Source of the DNA: Plectonema cf. radiosum LEGE 06105
Lineage (GTDB): Bacteria > Cyanobacteriota > Cyanobacteriia > Cyanobacteriales > Nostocaceae
Direction of reading: 5' to 3'
Assembly (NCBI RefSeq): GCF_015207665.1
Contig: NZ_JADEWL010000035.1
Location: 1 to 50,711 of the forward strand
Length of the DNA: 50,711 nucleotides
Each line of letters begins with the position of its first letter. The first letter of the stretch is position 1. This document shows positions 36,750-44,860 of this stretch, one piece after another. The notes under the pieces are model-generated. The model saw only the letters and a list, made by a program, of their open reading frames with translations, had not been told where the DNA came from and searched no databases. A program made the translations under genes and the position numbers.

Positions 36750-38837
36750 ATGAAACGTTTGTTGTCTGGTATTCTCTTGACGAGCGGTTTATGGATGCTA
36801 ATAGGTATTGATAGTGTGAGAGCAGACACTCTAGTTATCGAACAATCTCAAGAAGAAAACGAACTTTTTTATACTTATTACGGGCAAAAAATTCCTTTGA
36901 AGCAGCGAGATGATATTATTGCTATTGCTTTCAAAACAACGGTTACGCAAAGTACAACTTTACCATTATATTTAAAACTTCAACAAGACTTAAGCAGCAA
37001 TCAAAACGTATCAAAAGTAGAAGTGGAACCTTTGGGTAGAGATTATGCCTTAATGAAATTATCTGCGGATAATGCTAATCCTACCATAATGCAATTGCAA
37101 GTCAATCAAAAAGGTTATGTAGATAGCACTTTACCAGTACTTTCTAGACGCGGACATACTGAACAAATAATACTACCAAACGAGATTATTGTTAATTTGG
37201 ATGAACAACTTTCCTCAAGCCAAAAGCAGGTAATTCTAGAGCAACAGAACTTAGAAATTATTCGTCCTCTACGCTTCAGTACAAATCACTATATAGTCAA
37301 ATCAAAAATTGAGTCAGGAACAAATATTCTCAAAATTGCCAATCAACTTAATCAAGTTAAAGGAATAAAATCAGCAACACCTAACTTTATTCACCTACGA
37401 AATAAAGAAATTTCTCAAAAAACTGAAGCACCTGCAAATCAACTTGAAACGAAAACTGTATTTCAAACTAATCTACTTCCGCAACAATGGTATCTCAATA
37501 GCAATCCTTTAAGAGTTTGTTTGGCTAAGTTCGCTGATAATCTAGATAAATGTTTGCATGAATATTTGTATAAAAGCTCTCATTTATCTCTACCACGTAG
37601 TGACATTCGCGCAACAGAAGCTTGGCAGAATTCCCATGCTGGGAAAGGAGTTACTATTGCAGTCTTAGATAATGTTGTACAGTGGAATCATCCAGACTTA
37701 ATTAACAATATTTACACAGTCGGTGATGAAGTAAAAAATAAGCTCAAAGATGAAAAACACGGTTGGGATTTTGTTGATAACGATGCAGATACCCGCATAA
37801 ATGAAAAAGAACTCTCAGTACTTCGTCCCATTTTCCAAAATACATTTCATTTACCTGATGATGCATTACTAGAAAAATATAAGTATTACACGTTTATTAT
37901 CAAGAGCAATAACCCTCTCTATAGTAAAAAACAAATTGCTGAGGAAATACGTAACTATATTCGTATGGAAACAGCTAGTTTTTTTCATGGTACTTGGATC
38001 AGTGGGATAATTGCTGCACATTCTCAAGATGAATTGGGAATAGTTGGAGTTGCTCCTAAAGCAAAAATTTTACCTGTTACGGTGTGTAAAATTGGCTGCG
38101 AAATTTCTCACATCGTAGAAGGAATTGACTATGCAGTAGCTAGAGGTGCAGATGTCATAAATATGAGTTTTGGTAGTTATTTACCAAGTGTAGAGATTCA
38201 AAATGCGATTACTCGTGCTTATCGTAAAAATCCTCATTTAGTAATTGTTGCTGCTGCTGGTAATGAAACAGATTTTGAAGTAGGTTTTCCTGCTGCTATC
38301 AAAGGAGTAATTGCAGTTGGTGCTACTAACATTAATGGATATCGCGCACCTTACAGCAATTTTGGTAATGGTTTGATGGTAGTCGCTCCTGGTGGAGATA
38401 CTTCCATCGAAAAAATTGGCTTAAATGGTGGAATTCTCACTACCGGAGGTACAGGAATAGATCAGTTTTGGCAAGGAATAATTTTACAACCATCCGCTCC
38501 TTGGGGTTCAGCACTTGATACTAAAGGTAAATATATCCGAGCAGAAGGAACTTCTTTCGCTTCACCAATGGTAGCGGGAGTCATAGCGTTGATGAAAGGA
38601 GAAGATCCCCAACGACGTTTAACCAGAGAACAGATTATTTCCATTCTTAAACAGACAGCCTCTTATGATGGATTAACTGTTTCTGATGCAGAAAAAGAGT
38701 TGTACAAGGTTCTATTATTACTAGGTAAAATTCCTCCTGGAGTTTCGATGGAGCAATACTTCTTTGGTAATGGTTTGGTGAATGCACATACAGCAGTTAA
38801 AGAAGTTCAACGTCAGTTGAATAAGGCTGGAAAATAA
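36750..38837 (+). CDS. secreted S8 subtilisin-like serine peptidase
   Basis: The 695-residue protein has a signal peptide (residues 1-25, ending near VRADT) and an N-terminal region of about 225 residues that probably acts as a propeptide. The S8 catalytic domain has Asp307 (IAVLDNVVQWNHPDL), His413 (HGTWISG), the oxyanion Asn505 (AAAGNETD) and Ser602 (GTSFASPMVAG). Between the Asp and His blocks lies a roughly 65-residue helical insertion (346-410) not found in simple subtilisins. The enzyme is expected in the periplasm or outside the cell. GAGG at 36735 is the likely ribosome site. It stands alone; a TAGAGACG-family palindrome follows. Confidence 0.92.
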   Translation: MKRLLSGILLTSGLWMLIGIDSVRADTLVIEQSQEENELFYTYYGQKIPLKQRDDIIAIAFKTTVTQSTTLPLYLKLQQDLSSNQNVSKVEVEPLGRDYALMKLSADNANPTIMQLQVNQKGYVDSTLPVLSRRGHTEQIILPNEIIVNLDEQLSSSQKQVILEQQNLEIIRPLRFSTNHYIVKSKIESGTNILKIANQLNQVKGIKSATPNFIHLRNKEISQKTEAPANQLETKTVFQTNLLPQQWYLNSNPLRVCLAKFADNLDKCLHEYLYKSSHLSLPRSDIRATEAWQNSHAGKGVTIAVLDNVVQWNHPDLINNIYTVGDEVKNKLKDEKHGWDFVDNDADTRINEKELSVLRPIFQNTFHLPDDALLEKYKYYTFIIKSNNPLYSKKQIAEEIRNYIRMETASFFHGTWISGIIAAHSQDELGIVGVAPKAKILPVTVCKIGCEISHIVEGIDYAVARGADVINMSFGSYLPSVEIQNAITRAYRKNPHLVIVAAAGNETDFEVGFPAAIKGVIAVGATNINGYRAPYSNFGNGLMVVAPGGDTSIEKIGLNGGILTTGGTGIDQFWQGIILQPSAPWGSALDTKGKYIRAEGTSFASPMVAGVIALMKGEDPQRRLTREQIISILKQTASYDGLTVSDAEKELYKVLLLLGKIPPGVSMEQYFFGNGLVNAHTAVKEVQRQLNKAGK

Positions 38838-38857
38838 TAGACATCTCCGAAAAAGAA

Positions 38858-38887
38858 TGTAGAGACGCGAAATTTCGCGTCTCTACA
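38858..38887. repeat. TAGAGACG family: perfect 30-bp palindrome
   Basis: TGTAGAGACGCGAAA is followed immediately by its complement TTTCGCGTCTCTACA. It lies 20 bp after the subtilase stop codon. No T-run follows. Confidence 0.8.
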
Positions 38888-38946
38888 AGGTTTCTGGATG
38901 ACGCATAATTAATTTCCACCAGATGTCTAATGTAAAGACTACAAAT

Positions 38947-39084
38947 TTATTGATTTACGTTTTGAGGTAACTCTGCCTTCGTTTTTCCCCGATGAAATAA
39001 GGTAATATCGTGTCCCATAGTTAGCAGATGACGAACTAAAAAGGGACCGATAAAATTAGTTCCACCGATAATCAGAATTTTCAT
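38947..39084 (-). pseudogene. 5'-terminal fragment of an NAD-dependent epimerase/dehydratase gene
   Basis: A 45-codon frame on the minus strand begins with the Rossmann dinucleotide-binding motif: MKILIIGGTNFIGPFLVRHL, then LTMGHDITLFHRGKTKAEL and a stop after PQNVNQ. Complete extended short-chain dehydrogenases are about 300 residues, so some 85 percent is missing. The start codon is intact and only 3 bases past the stop of the upstream hydrolase gene, as in a coupled operon. The break lies about 60 bp from the perfect palindrome at 38858-38887. No enzyme activity is expected from the fragment. Confidence 0.82.
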
Positions 39085-39087
39085 GAT

Positions 39088-39975
39088 TCAAGTCTTTGAT
39101 GACAAATGTTTAACGAACCAAGCTGTTACAACCTGTTGAAGTTCGGCTATATCCTGCTGTAATTCGGGTGAATTCTTAGCTGCTTCTAAATTTATATCAT
39201 GTCCTAAATGCTCAAAAGTTTGTAGACACAGACGCTCAGATTGATTAGTTTGGGAATAATATGGGGCAATAGCTGCATATAATTCCTCGATTTGATTCAC
39301 CGCAAAAACCTCATCTTGGGAACCATGTACAAATAATATTGCCGGAATTGGTTGACGTTTAACAATTTCCGACGCACGAGCAATAAAATCTAAACGTTTT
39401 TTCGCTAACTCTGATGCTTCACTCCAGCGATATTTTATTTGCTCTTCGTTTAATTCCGGATGAAGTTGTTTTTTTGCGCGTTCATTGCCATCTACTATTG
39501 ATACTAAATCCTTAGTTACACCAGCTAAAACAATAGTTTTAATCGCTACAGAGCTTTCCAGCAAAGTCAGCAAAACTGCTAAACCACCAGCGGAGAAACC
39601 AAATAAACCAATTTCTTCTTTGTGATCAATCGGAAATTTTGCAAGCAATGCTTCTATAACATTTGGTAGTTCTTGCATTGCTTGTTCGCTTGTCGGTAAC
39701 AGCAACTTTAATAGGAAATCTTCCATGTATCGTCGCTCAATCTCATCAATTCCACCTGCGGGTAAACGTTTACCAAATGAAGGTAATCCCAGATATGCTT
39801 TCCAAGCTTGCACCTCTTCCAACGGTAAAACTTCCGCAAGCAACTCCTCACTATTAGGTATCCCAAAACCGTGCCACAAAACGATAAGCGGAGCGGGTAA
39901 ACTGGGATTTGCAGGTGGATGTACTATTACAGGTACACCAGCTAATTCTAAAAACTCTTGGTTTTGTTTTGTCAT
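39088..39975 (-). CDS. alpha/beta hydrolase
   Basis: The product (295 residues from ATG 39975) has the alpha/beta hydrolase fold: LIVLWHGFG oxyanion strand at about 30-38, nucleophile Ser128 in GLFGFSAGG, an acid in VHGSQDEVF and a late histidine in LGHDINLEA. No signal peptide is present. The frame is open 12 codons further, but those residues come from a TAGAGACG-family palindrome, so ATG 39975 is preferred. The truncated epimerase gene follows 3 bases downstream. The reaction is unknown; the overall layout resembles dienelactone-hydrolase-type enzymes. Confidence 0.8.
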   Translation of the reverse strand: MTKQNQEFLELAGVPVIVHPPANPSLPAPLIVLWHGFGIPNSEELLAEVLPLEEVQAWKAYLGLPSFGKRLPAGGIDEIERRYMEDFLLKLLLPTSEQAMQELPNVIEALLAKFPIDHKEEIGLFGFSAGGLAVLLTLLESSVAIKTIVLAGVTKDLVSIVDGNERAKKQLHPELNEEQIKYRWSEASELAKKRLDFIARASEIVKRQPIPAILFVHGSQDEVFAVNQIEELYAAIAPYYSQTNQSERLCLQTFEHLGHDINLEAAKNSPELQQDIAELQQVVTAWFVKHLSSKT

Positions 39976-39995
39976 ATTACCAGGTATTTTTGTAA

Positions 39996-40016
39996 AGACG
40001 TTGCACTGCAACGTCT
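39996..40016. repeat. TAGAGACG family palindrome
   Basis: AGACGTTGCA-C-TGCAACGTCT, a perfect 10-bp stem with a one-base loop, in the 74-bp gap between the SRPBCC gene and the hydrolase gene. Confidence 0.75.
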
Positions 40017-40049
40017 CTCATGTTTTGATTTGCAACGAGAAGTAAATAA

Positions 40050-40532
40050 TTAAACGCTGCTCGTTTCACCCAAAACGAATGGTAAGCGATCGCAAAGTTT
40101 TTTCTCCCATCCACCGTTTAAATAAGATGCAAGAATAAAGCTATCGGATGCTTTGATGTATCGAGATTGCCTTTGAGAATAGACTGACTCTCTTACAGCA
40201 GTAAAAGCAGTTTCCCGAATTCGATGTTGCAAACGTAACTGCGTACCACCTTCCACAGCTTTCAACGTCCAAATTACGATAGAAGACTGACTCATCATAC
40301 AATCTTGCCAGGTGTAAACCAGACGATTTGGCTCGTCAACTTCAATTACTTCACACCTAATATTTGTATCTATTCCCGGCAAAGATTGACTGTAAAAACA
40401 AAATTTACACCCAACTCGCGGCTCAAAGTCATTTTCCATCAACCATTTAGCCAAAGTGCGACTGTTAGTTAATAAGAGCCAAACTCGTTCAGGTGAATAG
40501 GGATAGAATATTTCTTTGCTTAATCCGAGCAT
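40050..40532 (-). CDS. SRPBCC (AHSA1-like) domain protein
   Basis: The 160-residue protein has the pattern of the activator-of-Hsp90-like START-related fold: EIFYPYSPERVWLLLTNSRT near the start, LAKWLMENDFEPRVG, VDEPNRLVYTWQ and VIWTLKAVEGGTQLRLQH. In bacteria such proteins are often paired with ArsR-family regulators, as here: the upstream regulator gene overlaps its start by 13 bp, which implies translational coupling. The ligand is unknown. The C-terminal helix segment SFILASYLNGGWEKKLCDRL is family-typical. Confidence 0.85.
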   Translation of the reverse strand: MLGLSKEIFYPYSPERVWLLLTNSRTLAKWLMENDFEPRVGCKFCFYSQSLPGIDTNIRCEVIEVDEPNRLVYTWQDCMMSQSSIVIWTLKAVEGGTQLRLQHRIRETAFTAVRESVYSQRQSRYIKASDSFILASYLNGGWEKKLCDRLPFVLGETSSV

Positions 40533-40855
40533 GAATTTTCCTCCAAATAATCGCTAAGAGCGTCGAGTTTTTGCTGCCAAAATAGTTCATAATTAGCAAC
40601 CCAATGTGAGACTTGCTTTAACTTTTCTGGTTTTAGCGTATACAATCTTTGTCGCCCTGACTTACGTATTTCTACTAAGTCAGCCTCGCACAATATCTGT
40701 AGATGCTGAGAAATCGCTGGTAAACTCATCGCAAACGGTTCAGCTAGCTGTTTGACAGGTTGTTCCCCTTTCTCACACAATAAATCTAATATTTTCCTCC
40801 GCGTTGGATCTGCAATTACTTGAAAAACATCTGCGCTTACGGATTGTCGGCTCAT
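40520..40855 (-). CDS. ArsR/SmtB-family transcriptional regulator
   Basis: The 111-residue protein is a winged-helix regulator: DVFQVIADPTRRKILDLL at the start, then QPVKQLAEPFAMSLPAISQH as the helix-turn-helix and LVEIRKSGRQRLYTL as the wing. No ELCVCDL-type metal-binding cysteine pair is seen, so metal sensing is unlikely; it belongs to the branch that is co-encoded with SRPBCC proteins. The gene overlaps the SRPBCC gene. A perfect 16-bp palindrome 75 bp upstream is a candidate autoregulatory site. Confidence 0.9.
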   Translation of the reverse strand: MSRQSVSADVFQVIADPTRRKILDLLCEKGEQPVKQLAEPFAMSLPAISQHLQILCEADLVEIRKSGRQRLYTLKPEKLKQVSHWVANYELFWQQKLDALSDYLEENSCSD

Positions 40856-40929
40856 ATCAATTATCGATTAATGTCTGTAAAAACTTACCTAGAAGTAGGT
40901 TGAGCAAAAATTCCTCTTTTCAGCAATAG

Positions 40930-40945
40930 TTAAGTAATTACTTAA
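40930..40945. promoter_or_regulatory. palindrome TTAAGTAATTACTTAA, candidate ArsR-type operator
   Basis: A perfect 16-bp palindrome, extended imperfectly by ATA/TAT on both sides, lies 75 bp upstream of the regulator start. Size and AT-rich symmetry suit an ArsR/SmtB operator. Binding is inferred. Confidence 0.5.
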
Positions 40946-41350
40946 ATATATTAATTAAGGATTCGCTTAAATGTCAATATTTACATATATTAATTTTCTG
41001 AAATTATTGTCGAGTATAGTTATGAGAAATAGTTGTCCGCTAAAAAGAAGAACCTGAGAAAACTTGATGTTTTGTAGGGTGAGAAGTCGAGTTTTTATCT
41101 GAAATTTGTAATTGTCGGATTACATTTACCGAGTTCACATTAATTTATTAATTTTTTCCTGAATCTTCCTGTATAGGTATGGAACCAGATTTGTAGCTTT
41201 CGATATATTTTAATTTTTTTTTGGAACCCAGGCTTTGCATCTTGTTGTCACCCATAGAATATTAAGTTAAAACTAAACTCTAGCTAGATATTATTTCAGT
41301 GTTTTATACGTATTATTGCGTAGTCAATCATAAAAAACGTATAAGTATAT
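40946..41350. other. intergenic region before the DUF1400 hydrolase
   Basis: AT-rich DNA without a gene. A diverged half copy of the GTCGGGTTTTT repeat (GAGAAGTCGAGTTTTTA) is at about 41082-41098. Promoters for the ArsR gene and for the hydrolase gene should lie here but could not be fixed. Confidence 0.4.
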
Positions 41351-42994
41351 ATGAAATATAGTCGAAGAGGTTTGAAGATATTTGTAAATATATTTTGTAC
41401 ATTGATGATTGCACAGTTAATTAAAAAACCATTACAAACAACAGAAACCGTAGTAGTCCGTTATGGTTCGTTTGCGGAATCGATTTCGATCGCACAATTA
41501 GAGCAAGTCGCACAAACGGGTATATTTCCTAGTAGTTTTAAAACATACACCAACCGCTTATCAGAAGAACAACGTAATTTGATTGTGAAAGCGTTGATAA
41601 CGAAAATTCCCATCAATGTTGTGACCATGAGTAATTTACTAAATACTCAAATTGGGACAACAATTTTGAAAGATTTAGCCAGCGTAATCCACCAAGAAGA
41701 CGAGGTAGGAGCAAAAGCCCTCAGAGCAAGTTTAGAGTTAGCAGCGAGCGAACCTACAGGATTTTCATTGCTGTCTTTTATTACAGCTTATCCGAGCAAA
41801 AATTTAGAAATCAATTTATCTCAAGCATTTAGAGTATTCAAAAGTTTAAATACAGCATTTTGGCAAACTCAACAGTTTATGAGTGCAATTACACCTCAAC
41901 TTACGAGTAGAAAACCCCAAATTTCACTACCAATGGATGCTACCCAACCGGGAAGCGGTAAGGTTGAAGAACTGACATTAAATTTGAACGACGAAAGCAG
42001 AAGTAGAAACCTTCCCGTTGATATATATTGGTCAGATATTGCGAGTGATGAGAAACCAGTTATCGTATTTACTCACGGTTTTGGTTCAGTTCGTACTGAG
42101 TTGCGTTACTTAGCAAAACATCTCGCATCTTATGGTTTTGTAGTTGCAGCTTTGGAGCATCCCGGTAGCAACCAAGCAAATAATAACGCTGCTATACAGG
42201 GTAAAACTAGACTTTTAAAACCGCAAGAATTTTTGCATCGTCCTCAAGATATCAGTTTTGTGATCGATGAATTAGAAAAGCTCAATCAAACAGCGAATCA
42301 TACCCTACAAAATAAACTTGCAACTCATAAAGTCATGGTAGTAGGTTATTCTTTCGGTGGTGGTACGGCTTTATCAATAGCTGGAGCGCGTTTGCAGCCA
42401 GAAAGCCTCAAACAACGCTGTAAAGGTAACTTGGCTACTTTAAGTTTTGGACAAGGTATCCAGTGTATAGCCGAGGAATTACCAGAAAAGAGCTATCAGT
42501 TACGCGACAAAAGAGTAAAAAGTATAGTCGCGATGAATCCAACAAGTTCCTTAATGTTTGGTGAAACAGGTTTAGCATCAGTAGAAATTCCTACTTTGGT
42601 ATTAGCAAGTTCGGCAGATAAAACCACCCCCGCTTTAACCGAACAAATAATCGGCTTCCGCAAGATTCCCTCTCCGAAATGGTTAGTTGGTATAGTTGGG
42701 GGTACCCATTTAAGCGTCAAAGATCCCATCGCGACTGTTGATCAAACAGGAAAACCCAATACTCCTTTAAGCGGTGGTGAAGTTATCGGGGAACAAGCTG
42801 CCGATATTCGCGAATTTGTCAAAGCGATTGTTTTGGCTTTTGCTGCTCAATTAACACCAGACGCAGATAAATACAAAGTATTTCTCACTCCAGATTATGC
42901 TCAACTTGCTTCTAGCAATGAATTTCCTTTCCATTTGGTAACAGAAATTCCAGACCATGTTGCAACTGTTATTCAAGAGTTAGTTGATGGTTGA
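41351..42994 (+). CDS. alpha/beta hydrolase with N-terminal DUF1400
   Basis: The 547-residue protein has an N-terminal hydrophobic segment (about 8-24), probably a signal anchor, then the cyanobacterial DUF1400 region (about 30-160) with VRYGSFAESISIAQLE. A dienelactone-hydrolase/PAF-acetylhydrolase-like catalytic domain follows from about 205: VIVFTHGFGSVRTEL, the nucleophile Ser334 in VGYSFGGGTA, an acid near ASSADKTTP and a histidine in GGTHLSV. The substrate is unknown. Short GTTGATAGTTGAT repeats follow the stop codon, then the candidate sRNA locus. Confidence 0.87.
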   Translation: MKYSRRGLKIFVNIFCTLMIAQLIKKPLQTTETVVVRYGSFAESISIAQLEQVAQTGIFPSSFKTYTNRLSEEQRNLIVKALITKIPINVVTMSNLLNTQIGTTILKDLASVIHQEDEVGAKALRASLELAASEPTGFSLLSFITAYPSKNLEINLSQAFRVFKSLNTAFWQTQQFMSAITPQLTSRKPQISLPMDATQPGSGKVEELTLNLNDESRSRNLPVDIYWSDIASDEKPVIVFTHGFGSVRTELRYLAKHLASYGFVVAALEHPGSNQANNNAAIQGKTRLLKPQEFLHRPQDISFVIDELEKLNQTANHTLQNKLATHKVMVVGYSFGGGTALSIAGARLQPESLKQRCKGNLATLSFGQGIQCIAEELPEKSYQLRDKRVKSIVAMNPTSSLMFGETGLASVEIPTLVLASSADKTTPALTEQIIGFRKIPSPKWLVGIVGGTHLSVKDPIATVDQTGKPNTPLSGGEVIGEQAADIREFVKAIVLAFAAQLTPDADKYKVFLTPDYAQLASSNEFPFHLVTEIPDHVATVIQELVDG

Positions 42995-43128
42995 TGGTTG
43001 ATAGTTGATAGTTGGTAATTGATAGTTGTCTCCCCATCTCCCAATCTGCTAATCCTCCACCCCTTTTTCCTAAGTAATTTACTTAGACTTTGTTATTTCC
43101 ACACAAAAAAAATCAGTGTCAAGCCTGA

Positions 43129-43157
43129 TTGACATTTTGTAACGATTTCATTAAAAT
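43129..43157 (+). promoter_or_regulatory. consensus sigma-70-type promoter
   Basis: TTGACA (43129-43134) and TAAAAT (43152-43157) are separated by exactly 17 bases. Transcription should begin near 43164-43166. No reading frame starts downstream on this strand before the terminator at 43268. Confidence 0.65.
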
Positions 43158-43164
43158 TATTTAC

Positions 43165-43293
43165 ATAACTTCACAAAAGCCTAGTTTGTACGGCTTGGGA
43201 GTGAATTAAGAAATTGAGACTTTCAAAATCTCTATTAATATTATCGACATTTGGTTTTTTTAATAGACCTCGGATTGGTACCCGAGGTTTTTT
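43165..43293 (+). ncRNA. candidate small RNA of about 130 bases
   Basis: The segment runs from the predicted start site of a consensus promoter to a strong intrinsic terminator and contains no convincing coding frame. By eye it forms a hairpin AAGCC / GGCTT (43177-43196), a second imperfect hairpin GAGACTTT-C-AAAATCTC (43216-43232), a single-stranded AU-rich part and the terminator. It does not show the motifs I know from Yfr1 or Yfr2. It converges on the petN locus, so an antisense or read-through role is possible. A leader left by a lost gene is the main alternative. Confidence 0.5.
43268..43293 (+). terminator. rho-independent terminator
   Basis: CCTCGG (43268-43273) pairs with CCGAGG (43282-43287), extended by one A-T pair, and is followed by six T. 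Confidence 0.85.
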
Positions 43294-43308
43294 GCATCTG
43301 GACTATAA

Positions 43309-43329
43309 AGACGTAGCACTGCTACGTCT
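43309..43329. repeat. TAGAGACG family palindrome
   Basis: AGACGTAGCA-C-TGCTACGTCT, a perfect 10-bp stem, between the sRNA terminator and the end of the 53-residue gene. Confidence 0.75.
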
Positions 43330-43383
43330 CTACATTAGCCTTTTTAGAGGATTTTTGAGAGATAGCGATTATTATTAGTTAAA

Positions 43384-43545
43384 TCATCTCTGTTTTGGGG
43401 AACTACGACGCATTTCACGTTTTTCTTGTTCTAGAAGACGGCGATCGCGCCATTCCATTAAAGTTAAATAAATCACGCCACCTGTAACAGATACAAGTAG
43501 CACCAAGGCTGATATTGCCAAAATGTTGAGAAATGGAGCTTCCAT
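43384..43545 (-). CDS. 53-residue single-span membrane protein downstream of petN
   Basis: A short frame on the minus strand encodes MEAPFLNILAISALVLL, a hydrophobic span continuing through VSVTGGVIYLTL, then a charged tail (MEWRDRRLLEQEKREMRR, ending SSPKQR). One membrane helix followed by a basic-acidic helix is clear. It starts 8 bases after the petN stop codon on the same strand, so co-transcription is likely. I do not recognise a named family. A conserved role near cytochrome b6f is possible but unproven. Confidence 0.65.
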   Translation of the reverse strand: MEAPFLNILAISALVLLVSVTGGVIYLTLMEWRDRRLLEQEKREMRRSSPKQR

Positions 43546-43553
43546 ATCCGATT

Positions 43554-43643
43554 CTACAGTCCGTTACGACCCCAAACTACCATTGCGATCGACCAAGTAA
43601 AAACAACCAATAGAGAAACCCAGCCTAACGTCAAAATCGCCAT
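43554..43643 (-). CDS. petN: cytochrome b6f complex subunit VIII (PetN)
   Basis: PetN is one of four single-helix small subunits needed for assembly and stability of the cytochrome b6f complex in the thylakoid membrane. The 29-residue product ([17 protein letters not shown], then [12 protein letters not shown]) agrees with the PetN sequences I recall over its whole length. It is too short for usual gene-size cut-offs. The other b6f genes are not in the window. The 53-residue gene follows closely downstream. Confidence 0.95.
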   Translation of the reverse strand: MAILTLGWVSLLVVFTWSIAMVVWGRNGL

Positions 43644-43767
43644 AATACTACTTTTTAAGTTCCTAAAACAACTCTACAATTATCATACAATTATCAGTTA
43701 CCAGTTGGAATGGGTAATGGGTAATGGGTAATGGGTAATGGGTAATTGTTTACTGGTAATAGCTGTG

Positions 43768-44232
43768 ATGAAAATAACTTATAATACTGAATTACAATTA
43801 GAACGCCTAGAATCTGTCAAGGCTGGCGCTGTAGGTGCATTGAGTTTTTCTGCGGTATTTATTCTCGCTGCTATTTTTAATGATTTCTTATTTAAAGAGT
43901 ATTTTAGCGAAGTTGATAATCTCAGTATTATTACGTTAAATTGGCAGCGATTGATAAGTGCTGGGATTGCCGGATTTTGTGGTTTTCTATTTGGTGTTAC
44001 CTATCGCTACATCATTCGGGCAGATGAAAACCCGCACCTGAAAACTGGTAGCGTATTTGCTTTTGGATTAATACGGGGTTTAACTCAGTTAGATGTAGGA
44101 TTAAATTTTACTCTATCAATCTTACCTTTTGCGTTGTTGGCTGTGGAAAGTATTTTAGAGTTTGGGGTAACAGCTTTTATCCTCGATCGCGCTCTTCAAT
44201 TGGGCTGGGTTAAACCTTTTGTTAGCAATTAA
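43768..44232 (+). CDS. conserved membrane protein
   Basis: The protein (154 residues from ATG 43768) has several hydrophobic spans: about residues 22-42 (VGALSFSAVFILAAIFN), 62-80 (AGIAGFCGFLFGVTYRY), 95-125 and a last one near 128-146. It begins MKITYNTELQLERLESVKAG. The frame is open to ATG 43738, but those codons consist of the tandem repeat GGGTAAT and are unlikely to be coding. I recognise only a cyanobacterial hypothetical family without known role. The exonuclease gene follows after 10 bases, so the two are probably co-transcribed. Confidence 0.75.
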   Translation: MKITYNTELQLERLESVKAGAVGALSFSAVFILAAIFNDFLFKEYFSEVDNLSIITLNWQRLISAGIAGFCGFLFGVTYRYIIRADENPHLKTGSVFAFGLIRGLTQLDVGLNFTLSILPFALLAVESILEFGVTAFILDRALQLGWVKPFVSN

Positions 44233-44242
44233 TAATTGATAA

Positions 44243-44794
44243 ATGGCTAATTATTTTTTAATTGTAGATTTAGAAGCAACCTGTTCCGATGATGGCAGTC
44301 TTCCCAGTCAGGAAATGGAAATAATTGAAATTGGTGCGGTGATGTTGAACCGTTCTACTTGGGAAATAGATTCGGAGTATCAGCAGTTTATCAAGCCTGT
44401 AAGGAATTCAAAGTTAACTGATTTTTGCACGGAGTTAACTACTATTACTCAGCAAGACGTTGATACAGCACCGACTTTCCCGGAGGTAATTCCGTACTTT
44501 AAACAATGGATTGATTCCTATGCTAAAAATATCTTTTGTTCCTGGGGAAATTATGATAAAAAGCAGTTTATTCAAGATTGCGAATTTCATCATTTAGCTT
44601 ATCCTTTCGGTACAGAATATCGAAATATAAAAAAAGAATTTTCCTTATATCGTGGGGATAAGAAAAAAAGATTTGGCATGGCAGAGGCTTTGCAACATTT
44701 AGGAATAGAATTGCAAGGAACTCACCATCGCGGTATTGATGATGCTCGGAATATTGCCGCTATATATAAATATATGAATCAGGTTAAAGGTTAA
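44243..44794 (+). CDS. DEDDh-family 3'-5' exonuclease
   Basis: The 183-residue protein has the first exonuclease motif LIVDLEATCSDD (Asp9, Glu11), a middle region FCSWGNYDKKQFIQDC with the second acidic residue, and the last motif HHRGIDDARNIAAIYKYM with the His-Asp pair. This is the pattern of the KapD/ERI-1-like branch of the DnaQ superfamily, whose bacterial members trim single-stranded nucleic acids or structured RNA 3' ends. It is close to the upstream membrane-protein gene. Short AGGTTAA tandem repeats follow the stop codon. Confidence 0.88.
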   Translation: MANYFLIVDLEATCSDDGSLPSQEMEIIEIGAVMLNRSTWEIDSEYQQFIKPVRNSKLTDFCTELTTITQQDVDTAPTFPEVIPYFKQWIDSYAKNIFCSWGNYDKKQFIQDCEFHHLAYPFGTEYRNIKKEFSLYRGDKKKRFGMAEALQHLGIELQGTHHRGIDDARNIAAIYKYMNQVKG

Positions 44795-44860
44795 AGGTTA
44801 AAGGTTAAAAATTCCTTACTTTTTACTCCTAACTCCTAACTCCTCACTCCTCACTTTAAT

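Noticed and set aside
36750-38837. inactive subtilase because of the unusual DNVV motif after the catalytic aspartate
   Set aside because: Asp307, His413, Asn505 and Ser602 are all in good sequence context, so the enzyme is probably active.
43165-43293. known cyanobacterial sRNA such as Yfr1 or Yfr2
   Set aside because: The characteristic short conserved motifs that I know for these RNAs are not seen.
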